DNA from: Epiperipatus broadwayi
Taxonomy: Eukaryota; Onychophora; Udeonychophora; Euonychophora; Peripatidae
NCBI GenBank assembly: GCA_028023455.1
Contig: JAQFVV010006246.1
Location: 2,843,501 to 2,907,500 of the forward strand
Reading direction: 5' to 3'
DNA length: 64,000 nucleotides
The notes under the pieces were generated by a model. It was not told the origin of the DNA. It did not search any database and worked only from the letters and a program-made list of their open reading frames with translations. The position numbers and the translations under genes are program-made. Shown here in pieces: positions 24,014 through 35,494 of the stretch (within the stretch, counting starts at the first letter, position 1; each line of letters starts with the position of its first letter).

Positions 24014-26686
24014 TGTACTGGGCATTATCAAATGTCTGTGCACAAAGTCTGCTGTAAAAATCATTACAGCAGGTACACATGCAAACTTGTATATATTAAG
24101 CACAGCGAATATATAAATGTGCTACATTAATAATAGATGTTGGGTCTGAACATAGAATACCCATGTCAATTCACAGAGAAATATTGTACACAAACAAATA
24201 TGCATATAATAAACTCGTGTATTTTTTTTCTTGTTTGTACATTTTCATTATGTCATTTTATGGTTATGTATTTTGCTTTTTTCTAAAAAACTCAAATAGA
24301 GAAAGGCAAACTTTACTGATCAAATGGATGACATGTTGGAACATATTCGTAAAAGAAATAAAGTAATTGTTCCAACATACTTGTATATTTTTTTATTTTT
24401 TAATTACTTTTCTAAAAACTGTAATTTTATTCAGTAATCAAAGAATGTTAATTGCTTTCACAAAAATCTACTCAAAAAACAAAATGTTTGATAATGAATG
24501 TTATAATTAAAAAGTTTATATATATATATATAAAATAAAAAAATTTTTAAAGTGATATCTGTTAATCAAGTGGTCTGAGAATTCAAGATGGAAACTAAAT
24601 ATTATAACAAATCCTGATATATAGAATTAAATTGGAAAAATGGAATGTTTATGATCTGAATAAGCTAAATTATACTTATTAGGGGGTACCTGAATTGGTT
24701 CTGTTATGAGTGGGGTTGATAGATTTTAGTCAGTGCTGTGGGATTCATTCATTTTTTGGCATTTGCTACTTTGGCTCCAGAATTCTCCAGTCAAGCAACC
24801 ACTTAGAAATATTCTTTAAGAAGAAATCCATTACACAGTTCTTTTAAGAACTCTTATTTTCTTGTGAATTCTATTTACCACTCAAGGTAGTGGATGAAAA
24901 TTTAATAATAATAATAATTATTGCATTATACCAGAAAGAAAATATGGGGAAATCTACCAGAACTTCCAGTAAAATGACAGTGGGATAGACAACCAGCCGT
25001 TGCACCTGCCATTGCTTTTCCCAAATCACCAAAATGTGACCACACCAGTTCCATCTGACCATAATGATGACAAAAGCCATCTTGCCTATGCTTTAATGAT
25101 TGAAATCCTCACCAGCACAGCCAGTTGACTTGAAGCCCAGTCAGAAGAAGATGAAGATGCCTACATAAGTTTATTTTAAAAATATTTTATTAATAGTGAA
25201 TTAATTAATGCTGATATTTCCGATAGTTAGAAATATTTTTTTTTTATTAATCATTTTAAAAAAAGAGAGAAAGAATGCCTCTCGCATATATATTGGATTA
25301 TATGGTTATTACAGGTATAATGATATAGCTTTTACTTAAATCTTTTGATTCATTTTCTTCATCCCAAATTCCAATATTTTCAGCAAAGAGTTGCAATCAT
25401 TTTTTTTTTGTTTTTGATTTTCTTGTTGTTACTCTTGAAAATTTTCATATGTGTATATATGCACACATATACTTTTAATATTTTGTAAACATGGCACCTC
25501 ATGTTGAGTGTATTTAAGTTATTTTTTTTGTCAATGCAGCACCTTATGATGAATGTCAAAGGGTTTATTCATTGTAAATTTCCCATAAGCAAGTCAACTA
25601 ATAACATTATATTTAGAATAGTGGTGAGTGTATAATTGTGCTGCTCATATATACATGTATAAGAATTTATCTATCATGAAAGGCAAATAGATACCACACC
25701 TCATGTGTGAGTGCCCTAATGTATCTGAGTCAACACATGCTGCAAAATACAAAAGCTACTATTGAATATATAGCGAAATATTTTATATTGCAAATATATT
25801 TATGCATAGTTTTTTTTATATTTACTTAAATAAAATGCGGTTTAAAGTTCTGAGTAGAAGTATATGCCTGTATAACCGAAAATCTTTTTAACTGAGAAAC
25901 ATATTTCAAACCACATAAAGTACAACTTATTTATGCGGGATAAAAAAGCTCAGACCACTTCCATTTATTAGTAACCATTGACAATAGCTATAGGGGTTTA
26001 TTATTATTTTTATTCATGTAAAATTGCATTTATTTTCATCTATTTTTAATGTATCAAATAGATATGAATTTGTGACAATAATTCTTATTTATTTTGGTTA
26101 TTACATCATTATAAATATAAATCGGTAGTGGATATCGGGATTTCAATAAATATTTCACCATGATGATATATTTGTTTATATTATTTTATTTGATAAAATA
26201 TACTCTTTCCTTATCAATCACATACCTAAATAACCATTTAACTCATCCATTGAAAACCCTAGATTTAGAGCATACTGAGCTAGACACATGGGATATGACC
26301 CTACTGGGGAATGGTTAAATCTTATTCTCATGCTCCGCTGTTCATATGGTATTGCATATCTTTCTAGGAGGGGAAAAAAATTCATTTTATTCTTTTCTAG
26401 GAGTGCCACATAAAAGCTATTAGTAAATAGACTTTTCAAAGATGTGTACTTGCCGTAGGTTCTAAACATTCAGGCATTCGAGAAAATTACTAACCAAAAG
26501 GGTTTCTAATTGGCAGAGTTCTGCCAATTCCCTCTCCCTATCAGTTTAGCTGGAAGTACCAATAATTTTATGAGTACAGACAATTGGCTAAATTGGCATC
26601 CATTTCTTATGTTGTTCAATCTGTATCACTTCATGCTCAGTGCAAGATTAGGAGCATAACTCTGCAGGGAAGTATGGACCAGTACA
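24014..26686 (+). mobile_element. Solo LTR related to Gypsy-1 LTR
   Basis: Begins TGTACTGG and ends CCAGTACA, a perfect 8-base inverted terminus, within AT dinucleotide runs on both sides (ATAT / ATAT). The interior follows the reverse complement of the Gypsy-1 LTR throughout: GGCATTATCAAATG at the start, a conserved block at 24946-25145, CTTTCCTTATCAA and TCAGTTTAGCTGGAAGTACC near the end. It has clearly diverged from Gypsy-1. No gag-pol adjoins it, so it looks like the product of LTR-LTR recombination. Confidence 0.85.
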
Positions 26687-26698
26687 ATATATATATAT

Positions 26699-26770
26699 AT
26701 ATTATAAAAAGTTTTTTTTATATACTTAAAAAGATTTTAAAATTACAATATTATTAAAACATAATATAAA
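26699..26770. repeat. Direct repeat flanking the solo LTR (right copy)
   Basis: Counterpart of 23907-23975. It is far longer than a 4-6 bp target duplication, so it needs another explanation. Confidence 0.65.
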
Positions 26771-28392
26771 ATAAAATATATTTATATAACAGCAATAATT
26801 GTTTATATATAATACAACAATATACACTAGAATAACTACAAAATTAAAAATGCCTATATAAAATTTAAAAAAGTTTATTTTTATTTTATATAAACATTTT
26901 TAATTTTGCAGAGTTATACATAAAATCTCTTTTCTACAAATATTGATTTTTGCTCTTTTCCATATGTTGGAATCATCTTACAATACTAGTCTACATTGCA
27001 TACATAGCGATACCTATCTTTTTTATATGAAATTAACTAGAACCTAACACAATATTTACAAGGAAGGAAAAAACTATATAATGATTATTTATTGTATTTT
27101 CACTTTATTTTAGCTGATGGTAAGGATTTCATTTCTATTATCATATCATATTTTATTATCTTAACATTATTTAAAATAATAAAATGTTTTTTAAATGAAT
27201 GCAATAAAATTTGCAGATTTTATATAACAATAAAACACCAATTAAGAGATTAAAATAAAAACAAATTTTATAGACCAATTATTGAATATTTGTTATAAAG
27301 ATGTTTGAAACAAAATATTTTGTTAGAAATCAAATTTTATATTGATTATATAAATGATTATTTTTAAATATAATAGAAAAAAATGGTAGTTTATTTTTAA
27401 ATATATTATTAATAATATATAGTTGAAGAATATAGCTACTGCAGAAAATATGGTGCTGTTAAATTTACATTTTAATTATCACTTAGTAATTGCAACTTTT
27501 GAATTTCATCACAAAAAAAACAACAGTAAATTTATTTTTTCAAATTAAATGGTTGTATATATTTACTTATGAATACATATAGATTTAAGTACTGCCAAAT
27601 ATTTGCATACATATATTATTGTATTCCTTTTTCTTAAATTATAACTCAATATTGTATTTTTGTTTATTATTTTTTGTGATATTAATATGTTTAATTTTAA
27701 AATGAAATTGTCTTATAAACATATACTGTGAATAGACATTCAAAATGTTTAGACTATATGTGTGTGTTATACAAGGTTTGTTATTATCTGTAATTTTTGT
27801 AACCATATAGAGAGCAACTACTACTATATATATATCAAATATTTTCATCAATAAAAAAATGATTGTTTATGATTATTTGAGAGGAATATATGATTTAAAA
27901 CTACCTTGATTGGGTTATCAAATTTCTGAAAAAAAGGTTGCTCCATCTTTTTATTGGTCCATGTGGTTTGATGGAAAATATTTCTAATAAAGTACATGTT
28001 GACAGTTCAATGAAATAATGTTATAGAAAAAAATAAAACCAAAAAGTAGCTCTAATTTAGAAATTGAAAATTTTAATCGAGATTCACTATTCGCATTTTT
28101 TTCTAAAATGTACTTCATGTATTTCTTAAATGGTTATATTATATATATTTATGTATATATACAAATATCACCCATAACAACGTTTCTAAATGCTTTACAG
28201 ATAAATTAGTCATTTAGCATGCTTTCAGTCTGGAAATATATATTCATGTTTGAAGACAAAAAATATAGGGGTATAATTTTGTATTTAATTTGAATTAGTA
28301 ATTTTATTATTCCTGAAATATTTAGGAATTTTTTTTGTGTTTTTAATGTTAACTTTACTTTATATAGAATAAATGTCACATTTTTTTTAAAG
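26771..28392. other. AT-rich noncoding, presumed intron upstream of CUB exon A
   Basis: No coding or repeat motif recognised apart from AT-rich runs. The 3' end carries a T-rich tract and AG splice acceptor (28391-28392). Confidence 0.6.
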
Positions 28393-28592
28393 GTGAAGTA
28401 CATGGTTGTGGTGGTGAGCTTAATGGAACTTCAGGAAGTCTTCATTCCTTGGATGCTAATGATGATGGATATTATGAAAATGATTTGAATTGTGATTGGA
28501 TAATTGTTGGTGAAGATAACAAAATCCTTTCCCTAGAATTTCAGTCATTCTTATTAGAACCCAGTAATAATTGTGAAAATGATTATCTTGAG
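28393..28592 (+). CDS. CUB domain, N-terminal half (exon of a CUB-domain protein)
   Basis: A T-rich tract and AG precede an open exon of 66 codons plus two bases; GT follows at 28593. The product begins near HGCGGELNGTSG and includes NDLNCDWIIV, ILSLEFQSFLLE and CENDYLE. This is the first half of a CUB domain: three of the four conserved cysteines, the aromatic/hydrophobic core, and the Glu and Asp that bind calcium in calcium-binding CUBs. CUB domains are extracellular beta-sandwich modules for protein or ligand binding. The exon starts after codon position 1, the phase usual for CUB modules. The remaining half is the exon at 37833. The protein family (cubilin, tolloid or other) cannot be told from one domain. 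Confidence 0.9.
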
Positions 28593-29924
28593 GTATTTAA
28601 TGCTATTTCTTTACCAGTGATTATCTTTATTTAAATTTATAAACATCAGAAAGTATTAATGTAAAATTATTATAGATTTTTTTAAGTGCTAGCTAAATAG
28701 CTCTAAAAAATTGTGCTCAATTATTTATCAAGTTAATTTATGATCTCTTTATAGAAGTTTCAAAGTCAAGTAATTTTAAATATTTGTACTTTTAGAATAA
28801 ATCAGATCAAAATCACATGTAGATTTATGTTCACTGAACAAAATAATGCTGCTTTAACAAATAGGGAATATATTTATCAGAATGCCAATAGCTGACTCAA
28901 TGGGATTTTTTTTAAAATAAGAATTGGTGAATTGCTGCCTAAATTATTTTTAACTTTTAGACAGCAGAATCTGAACTAACTTAAAAAATTAGTCCAATAT
29001 GAAGTGTAATTTTTTTATTAATCTTTCGGCAATCTTTCAGATTTTTATATTTTTATTTGTGTCTCAAAAAACTAATTTACATTGCCACATTTTCTTTCGT
29101 GATATACATACCAGTCTTAGTGAAATAAATATAAAATTTTAATTAACTATTATTAATATATAAAGCTATTCAAATAATTAAAACACCTTGTAAAAGCTTA
29201 ACCAATGGGGAAATTTTTAGAGTCCTTGATATTTTAGTTATGTCTGTCAGAAAGGATGTCTTGCTATTAAATTTAAAAGTCATTTATTTTTTTATATCAT
29301 TATTTTTATTTAAAGCTTTATTAATAATATGTTGAGTGATTATTCTGAAAATGAAAGTTTTTTAACATTATATTATCTGCTATCCAGTGACTTCTCCAAC
29401 TTACAAAAATGGAATGTTGATCATGGGATTTTTGTTGCGTTAAAAATGTCTTTAGAGAAGATTGAAAGTAATTGCATGTGGAAATATATAAATGAGCATG
29501 TGAGAGATCATGTGATATTGTTATTGGTGTAGAATTTTGATACTGTATAAAGATAAAAAGAGAATTAATAATTATAAATTCTTCTAAAAGTATAAAAATG
29601 AACTTTTAAAGAACTATACTTAGAATATGAATTCTTATATTTGTTTCAATATATTAAAGCCTTTTTTTTAAAAAAGGAAGAAAAAGAATGTCTACAAAAA
29701 TTTTAAATCTCATTATAAAAAAAACTGTCTGAAACTTTGTAATGATGTTGGTTTAGTTCTATCATCTAATTTAATTATTAAACATCTTTTAAAAATTCAA
29801 ACTTTATTTCAACTGTTTAGACATCAGTCAACTCTTTGAAATATATACGGATTTATATATAACAGAATGTTTCAAGTGAATAGTTCTTTAGATATTGTTA
29901 ACTTGATCAATGATAACACTAGTA

Positions 29925-30095
29925 AGAATCAAATTCAGTAATCTTTAGATTTATGAACATTGAATTTAAAGTGATGTTGTAATCAATTAGGTTATTCTGT
30001 CCATTTGATTACAGTATCATTTTAAATTCAATATTCATAAATTTAATGTTATCAGATTTGGCTTCCATATTAATACTGTCACAGATAAGGTCAAC
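29925..30095. repeat. Imperfect palindrome (hairpin)
   Basis: Arms at about 29949-29988 (ATTTATGAACATTGAATTTA...) and 30005-30045 are inverted copies with few mismatches, with weaker pairing outward. It may be a small MITE or a chance fold-back; no terminal duplication is evident. Confidence 0.55.
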
Positions 30096-30354
30096 AATAC
30101 CCAAAGAAGAGAGGTAAATATCATTTGAAATACATTCTATGTAATATAAATGTTATTCCCCACATTTAAATGAATTTTAAAAGTTTAAATAAAGTTTGAT
30201 TTTTTTCTTAAAACCTTTGACAATTAAAATAGATGGTTGAAACTGTCCAACATATAATTACAAGTAAATAAATATGCTCCATATATAATTTTATATGTAC
30301 TAGACTATGATAAAAATGTTGTTTTTTGGAAAGTAAACATTTTACAAATATATC

Positions 30355-30960
30355 ACTATCATTTTTAACCATTATTAATGAAGAACTCTATAATTTTAAT
30401 CCAATTTTTCTGATCCATGGTCTCATTTTTTACATCATTTCAACAAATTTTCTTGTTTCAGCAATTTATCTCCTATGTGATTTATTTTTAGATTTTTTTA
30501 CAACTTCTTGGCAACCAAAATAAGACTTCAGCCATCTATTTGTATTTCTTAAATCTTTCAATGATGTCATTGACATTTGTTTGTTTTCTCATCCACATAT
30601 TTTATTTTTGAACTCTTATTACTTCCTACATAATTTTTGGCATGATTTTTTGAATGATCGGAAATCTCTGCATTACTTTTAGCATTGCTCTTTCAAATAT
30701 CACATTCATATGTAAGAAGTGTTAAAATACATTTATTAAAAACCTTCCTTTTCTAACACATAGGTATGTTTATTTTTCCTGTTAATTTATTTTTACTGTA
30801 AGTACTCTGTCCAATTTTAATTTTATAATTAATCTTGTCCATTATATTTTCATCTGCATTAATAATCTCACTATAATGCCTTTAACTTCTAATTCATTAC
30901 TATCAATCTTTATTTTCTTCTGAAAAAATTCATTATACAACTTTTCCTCAATGTTTTTTC
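30355..30960 (-). pseudogene. Antisense fragment of RTE LINE (copy 4), very decayed
   Basis: On the - strand the text follows the C-terminal third of the RTE copies in order. The counterparts of the DEINHRIK region (30825-30850) and of the downstream signature (30360-30530) are recognisable only by DNA similarity. Numerous stops. Weak matches continue to about 31350. Confidence 0.6.
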
Positions 30961-31586
30961 TCTGGGCTTTTCCATCTAAAGTATAATTTAACTATATGCC
31001 TTAAGAGTAAGGGATCAAAATAATTATTTCATTTATTAGTTATTTCTTTATAATCAAACTTTCCAGATTTAACTATTTCATACAAATAGGCATTAATGAT
31101 GATTACTGTTTGCTATTCAAAGTGTCATTATCTTGATTTTAATCTTCTCCGTTTTATTTGTGAGGAAGTATTTTTCTATATATTCTATGGATTTTATCTA
31201 GGTGAATTGTCAATAATTAAATTCCCTATTCACAGTCACATTATCTTTATAAACATTATTCTACTTTTCTGAGTATAATTCTTTAATCAGGAGTTTGTGA
31301 TGAACAATTGTTGACTGTGCAATCTATATTACTGAATACTTTTAGAATTTAAAAACCAATGTTAACTCTACTGGCTGCTTTTGCTAGCTGTTTAGATTTC
31401 AAAATCCAAAATGAACTGCATTACTTCTTTGTTTAATCCATATTAAGAAATAGGTTAGTAATAATTTGACCAATGAAATTTCACAAAGGAATTGTTTCTA
31501 ATGCAAATATTTGCTGAAATGAAATCTTTAATCCAAATGATATATATATAAAACAAAATAAATGTCCACTAATATTAATAATACAA
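30961..31586. other. AT-rich intron sequence
   Basis: Possible faint extension of the decayed RTE fragment to about 31350; otherwise nothing recognised. Confidence 0.4.
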
Positions 31587-31663
31587 TAACGAAACTTAAA
31601 TATATTCCAAACAATGGTAAACAATTTATAATATAATATAAATAAAAACTCATAAAGAAATAT
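31587..31663 (+). repeat. Terminal inverted repeat of the Penelope-like fragment, left copy
   Basis: Matches the reverse complement of 32393-32465 with few mismatches. Confidence 0.8.
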
Positions 31664-31736
31664 TTTCGATTATATTCCTAATCAACTCAACTTTCAAAAT
31701 GGAATCATCTATTACCAACCGGAAACACATGTCGAT

Positions 31737-32306
31737 TTAAATATCCCACAATTCATTAATCCTAACATTTGCTGACTGTCTGTTTATTATCGTATTTTTA
31801 TACCTACTAATAAAAACTGCCTCTTTAATTTTTCTTTTTTCATTATCTCTCTCTTGGCCTAAAATTTTTATTTTGTTTATATCAAATTTAAAATTACAAT
31901 TCTTATCATGATCATAAAAAACAGATTCAGTATATAACTTGACTTCATTATTATTATCATTACATATCTGTACATTTTTCAAAACTCTTTTATACAACAA
32001 TTTATGTTCTTGAATTCTTTTCTCAATATTACATCTAGATTCCCCCACATATGATAAGCTACACCCACAAAAAATTCTATAAATTATATTACTCACATTA
32101 TTTTTTTCTAACTTATCTTTTGAATTATTAACCATTCTATTTAAATTACCCGATCCATAAAATGAAACATTATATATACTATTATAAACTTTTTTCATAA
32201 ATTTTACTTGATTATTATTATAAAAAGGCAAAGAAATCCACTTCTTACTCTCAATTTTTTCATCACCAGTATTCCTATTAATTTTCTTACTAAATTGACA
32301 AACCAC
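31737..32306 (-). pseudogene. Penelope-like GIY-YIG endonuclease domain
   Basis: A 189-residue frame. Residues about 78-105 read IIYRIFCGCSLSYVGES then EKRIQEH. The SYVGES stretch is the YIG half of the GIY-YIG motif, the Cys pair precedes it as in Penelope elements, and the Arg (RIQEH) and downstream Glu-containing helix (KEAVFISRYKNTIINRQ) follow. In these elements the domain nicks target DNA and lies C-terminal to the RT. Upstream of the ATG another frame (KKKNIENYVSELL) continues the similarity, so a frameshift separates it from the missing RT. The 3' end of the frame is followed by the repeat at 31587. Confidence 0.82.
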
Positions 32307-32392
32307 TTGATAAATTTCTTTTATATTATAACATAACCCACACTTAATAATTCACTTACATAATTTTCAATATTTTTCTTTTTGTCACCTGC

Positions 32393-32465
32393 ATATTTCT
32401 TTATGAGTTTTTATTTATATTATATTGTAAATTGTTTACCGTTGTTTGGAATTAAGTTTCGTTAT
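32393..32465 (-). repeat. Terminal inverted repeat of the Penelope-like fragment, right copy
   Basis: Inverted partner of 31587-31663; followed by (AT)n and (GT)n runs. Confidence 0.8.
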
Positions 32466-33462
32466 ATATATATGTATTATGTGTGTGTGTGTGAATTGAA
32501 TATAAATGAAATATAATCAAATATTCAGGTTAAATATTTACTTGTAGATTTCTAAATGGATACCTTTTTTAAAATGAATGGGAAAATACAAAAACTTTTA
32601 AAGTTATTATTTACAATTTCAAATGTTACTTCATCCCAAAGACGTATAAAAATGCTGGCTTTCTCCTTTTAATAGACAGATATCCTGATTTATATTTTAT
32701 TGCTTACCTCATTTTAACTGATACCAATTAGAGTATAAGTTTAAAGCAAAAACAAGAAGTTATTTATAATTTGAATCATCTTATTTTCATGTTTCTCAAC
32801 TATTCTCTGCAGTAACTAATCATTAAAAAGATAATTAAATAACAGTGTTTTTCAAGTAACATAAATTATCATACTCTATTGGGAATTAAAATAATCTTTC
32901 TAGAATTTGATTTTTAAATTAATTCCAAAATTTAATTAATAGATTGTTTGACATGTCTTATATTAATACATAACAAGTGAATGAACTCTCAATATATTTT
33001 CTATTTATTACTATTAGTGTTTTTCTATCTTATCACTGGTTAATGTAATTCTAAGAACATTAGTTGTCTGTAAGTATCTATTTCTTTCTACAAAAAATAA
33101 TTTATTGTGTCATGTTCGTAATTTTTTAGCAGAATATATATTTAATATTTCTCCACTAATATACTGTCAATATTTGTTTGTTTATTATTATTGATGATGA
33201 TGATGATGATATTTCAAAAAGGGAACTTTATTCAATCTAGAAAACAGATTACATTAATAATTTTTCATATACATGCATTTACATTGATATTTCTGAGGAT
33301 TATATATATATTGTATTTTAAGTTCTTTCCAAGTTCTTACATATTTATACAGGGTGAGTGATGGATTGTTTATCCTAAGTTATTATTTATTGATTCATGG
33401 ATTTTTTGCTGTCCATTTTCTTGCTCTCTTTTTGAGTCTATTATTGAGGAAAGGCAGAACTA
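32466..33462. other. AT-rich intron; possible 3' region of the LINE fragment
   Basis: No motif in 32466-33180. A (GAT)n microsatellite is at 33192-33213. 33215-33462 may be the 3' untranslated end of the LINE fragment to its right. Confidence 0.45.
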
Positions 33463-34222
33463 TTAGAGATTTGAGTGTTGTTTTACAATTGACCAAGTAG
33501 CCATGAAAATGTCTGGGTGTGCTATTTTATTGTCTCTGTTTTTTAATTGTGCTAACTTGTTGTGAAAAGTTGATGGATGCTGCCTTGTATTATTGCCAAA
33601 AGTGAATGTGCATCGCATGCACCAAAATGCATAAAGCACGAAGGTTGCTGCTCGGATTGTTGGGGTAGATGTTCTGTGGAATGCACTGATAATATCTTGT
33701 AGGGAGATGTTTAGTTTTCTGTATATATTTGTTATTTCATGCTGAATAATGTTTAATGCTGGGCAGTTGTAAAACAGATGTTGTTGAGTTTCTTCTGCTT
33801 GGTGGCATAAAATGCAGAAGGGGTCTATTTTTGTATACAATCATATGTATCTTAAGAAATATGACATTGGCAAAGCATATAGATTTAGTTTTAGGAGGAA
33901 ATCAAAGAATTTGGGCTCCATGGACCATTGTTTAATTTTTTTAAGCAGCTGTCAGTTGTTCATTCTGAGCATCTATGTTGAAATATCTGATATATATCCC
34001 AGGTGTACCATTGCATATATCTGCCAATATGAATATTTTGTTGTTGTTTGCAGTGATATTTGAGTATGTGTGATTCTGAACTGGTTTATAACTGATGATA
34101 GATAGCAATGTGAAGGTGGAGGTTTGTCTGTAGGTATTATTTGTATTAGATACTGGAGTTCTGGGAAATGTCTTAGCATGGCTATTATAAGGTTTTCAGT
34201 CTTTTGTATTCGAAAAATATCT
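33463..34222 (-). pseudogene. Non-LTR retrotransposon C-terminal fragment with zinc-binding motif
   Basis: Two adjoining frames on - (33973-34222 and 33463-33972, one stop and one frameshift) read as the C-terminus of a LINE ORF2. The clear signature is DPFCILCHQAEETQQHLFYN followed by CP, a CxxC..E..HLF..C pattern typical of the domain after RT in Jockey/I/CR1-type LINEs. LLKKIKQW... precedes it. Neither RT nor endonuclease is present. It differs from the RTE copies in the window, which have a different C-terminal signature. Confidence 0.75.
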
Positions 34223-34272
34223 ATGTTATTATTATTATTATTATTTTATTTTTATAATAATAATAATAATAT
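34223..34272. repeat. (TTA)n-(TAA)n palindromic microsatellite
   Basis: A TTATTATTA run turns within a few bases into its complement TAATAATAA, so the tract can fold into a hairpin. Confidence 0.8.
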
Positions 34273-35494
34273 GTTTCAATGGTTATATTAAGATATATAG
34301 GTGAATCCTTTTATATATAACTGCCTCTATTATATAGCTGTTATAAATCTTACTTGTAACTTATTTCTAGAATTTAAAACAATATATATGTGCATATTAT
34401 TTCTGTAGTGTAATTATTCATTAGATAGATAATCTCTAGTCTAATGAATGCCTAATAAAAATTATTATGTATGCATTTAATTATAAAGTAACTTCCTTTG
34501 TAAAATTAGAAAAAAAAATAGTCATCTTTGTTCCTTTGATTATCAAGTGATTTTTTAAATCATTGAAATAAAATTAGCATTTTTTCTTCACCAGGAAAAT
34601 TGCATCTTTTGGTTACCTTTTTTTTTTTTAAATCATACCTTCCAGGTATAAATATATCTATCCTATATGTATATCTATTCAATATTTTTAATATTTATTT
34701 GAAAAATTAAATATATTGTTCTAAAACTCTTAGATGATCATAGATATGGATACTATGATTATCTTCTATGTAATTTTCTTCTAAGATGTTACTATATTCA
34801 AAGCATCATGTGCTTTAGGAATTGTGTAATTTTTAGGGTTGATTAATATTTATTTTTAATATGGATTTGATATGGGATGACATAAAAGTTAGGAATCATT
34901 ACTATTTGAATTTTATAGGCCAAATAGTAAATAATTATCTTAACTCCATTCCTCAATTGCTTTCAGTACTTTAGATGAAATTTTATTAATTTCTTGCACT
35001 TTAACAATTTTTATCCCAATGTAGTTTTACAGCCTTATTTTTCTATTGACAGAAATTCTTTCTACTAATTATATAACCATTATTTCATTCTTTTGAATTT
35101 AACTTTTCTATTCAGATTGTTTTATTCTACTATAAATTAGCTCAAACCTAATTTTTCTTTGTAATTTTTTCCAATACATTCCTTTTCTAGATCTTTTTTT
35201 TTAACATTATGGATTGCATTTCTCAATTTATGGTTATGCTGTTTATACGTATTTTTATTTATTTCCCTATTAATAATTTTTCATTTTCTTTCTCCTATCA
35301 TTTTAATAATTGTATTATTGTTTAAAAAGCTAATTTATTTAAGTTTATTATTATTTTACAATATGTGTATTAACATGTGGCCATTACTTGCATTTACTTC
35401 CAAATTTGGAAATTTTTTTTAAATATTTATTCTTTAATTTATTATTGTCTCTTTTTTTTTTGTTAGATCACAATAGTTTTTATTTAAATTTAAT
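34273..35494. other. AT-rich intron
   Basis: No coding, RNA or repeat motif recognised. Confidence 0.5.

Larger units (their letters stand above)
31587..32465 (-). mobile_element. Penelope-like element fragment with inverted terminal repeats
   Basis: An endonuclease-coding fragment is bracketed by inverted copies of a 73-77 bp sequence (31587-31663 and 32393-32465; ends TAACGAAACTTA). Penelope-like elements are known for terminal repeats in direct or inverted orientation and for 5' truncation, which fits. The RT part is absent. The outer ends lie against AT-rich DNA with no clear target duplication. Confidence 0.75.

Noticed and set aside
29329-29532. 67-residue ORF in the CUB intron
   Set aside because: No recognisable motif, no splice signals that would join it to the CUB exons in frame, and no repeat partner in the window.
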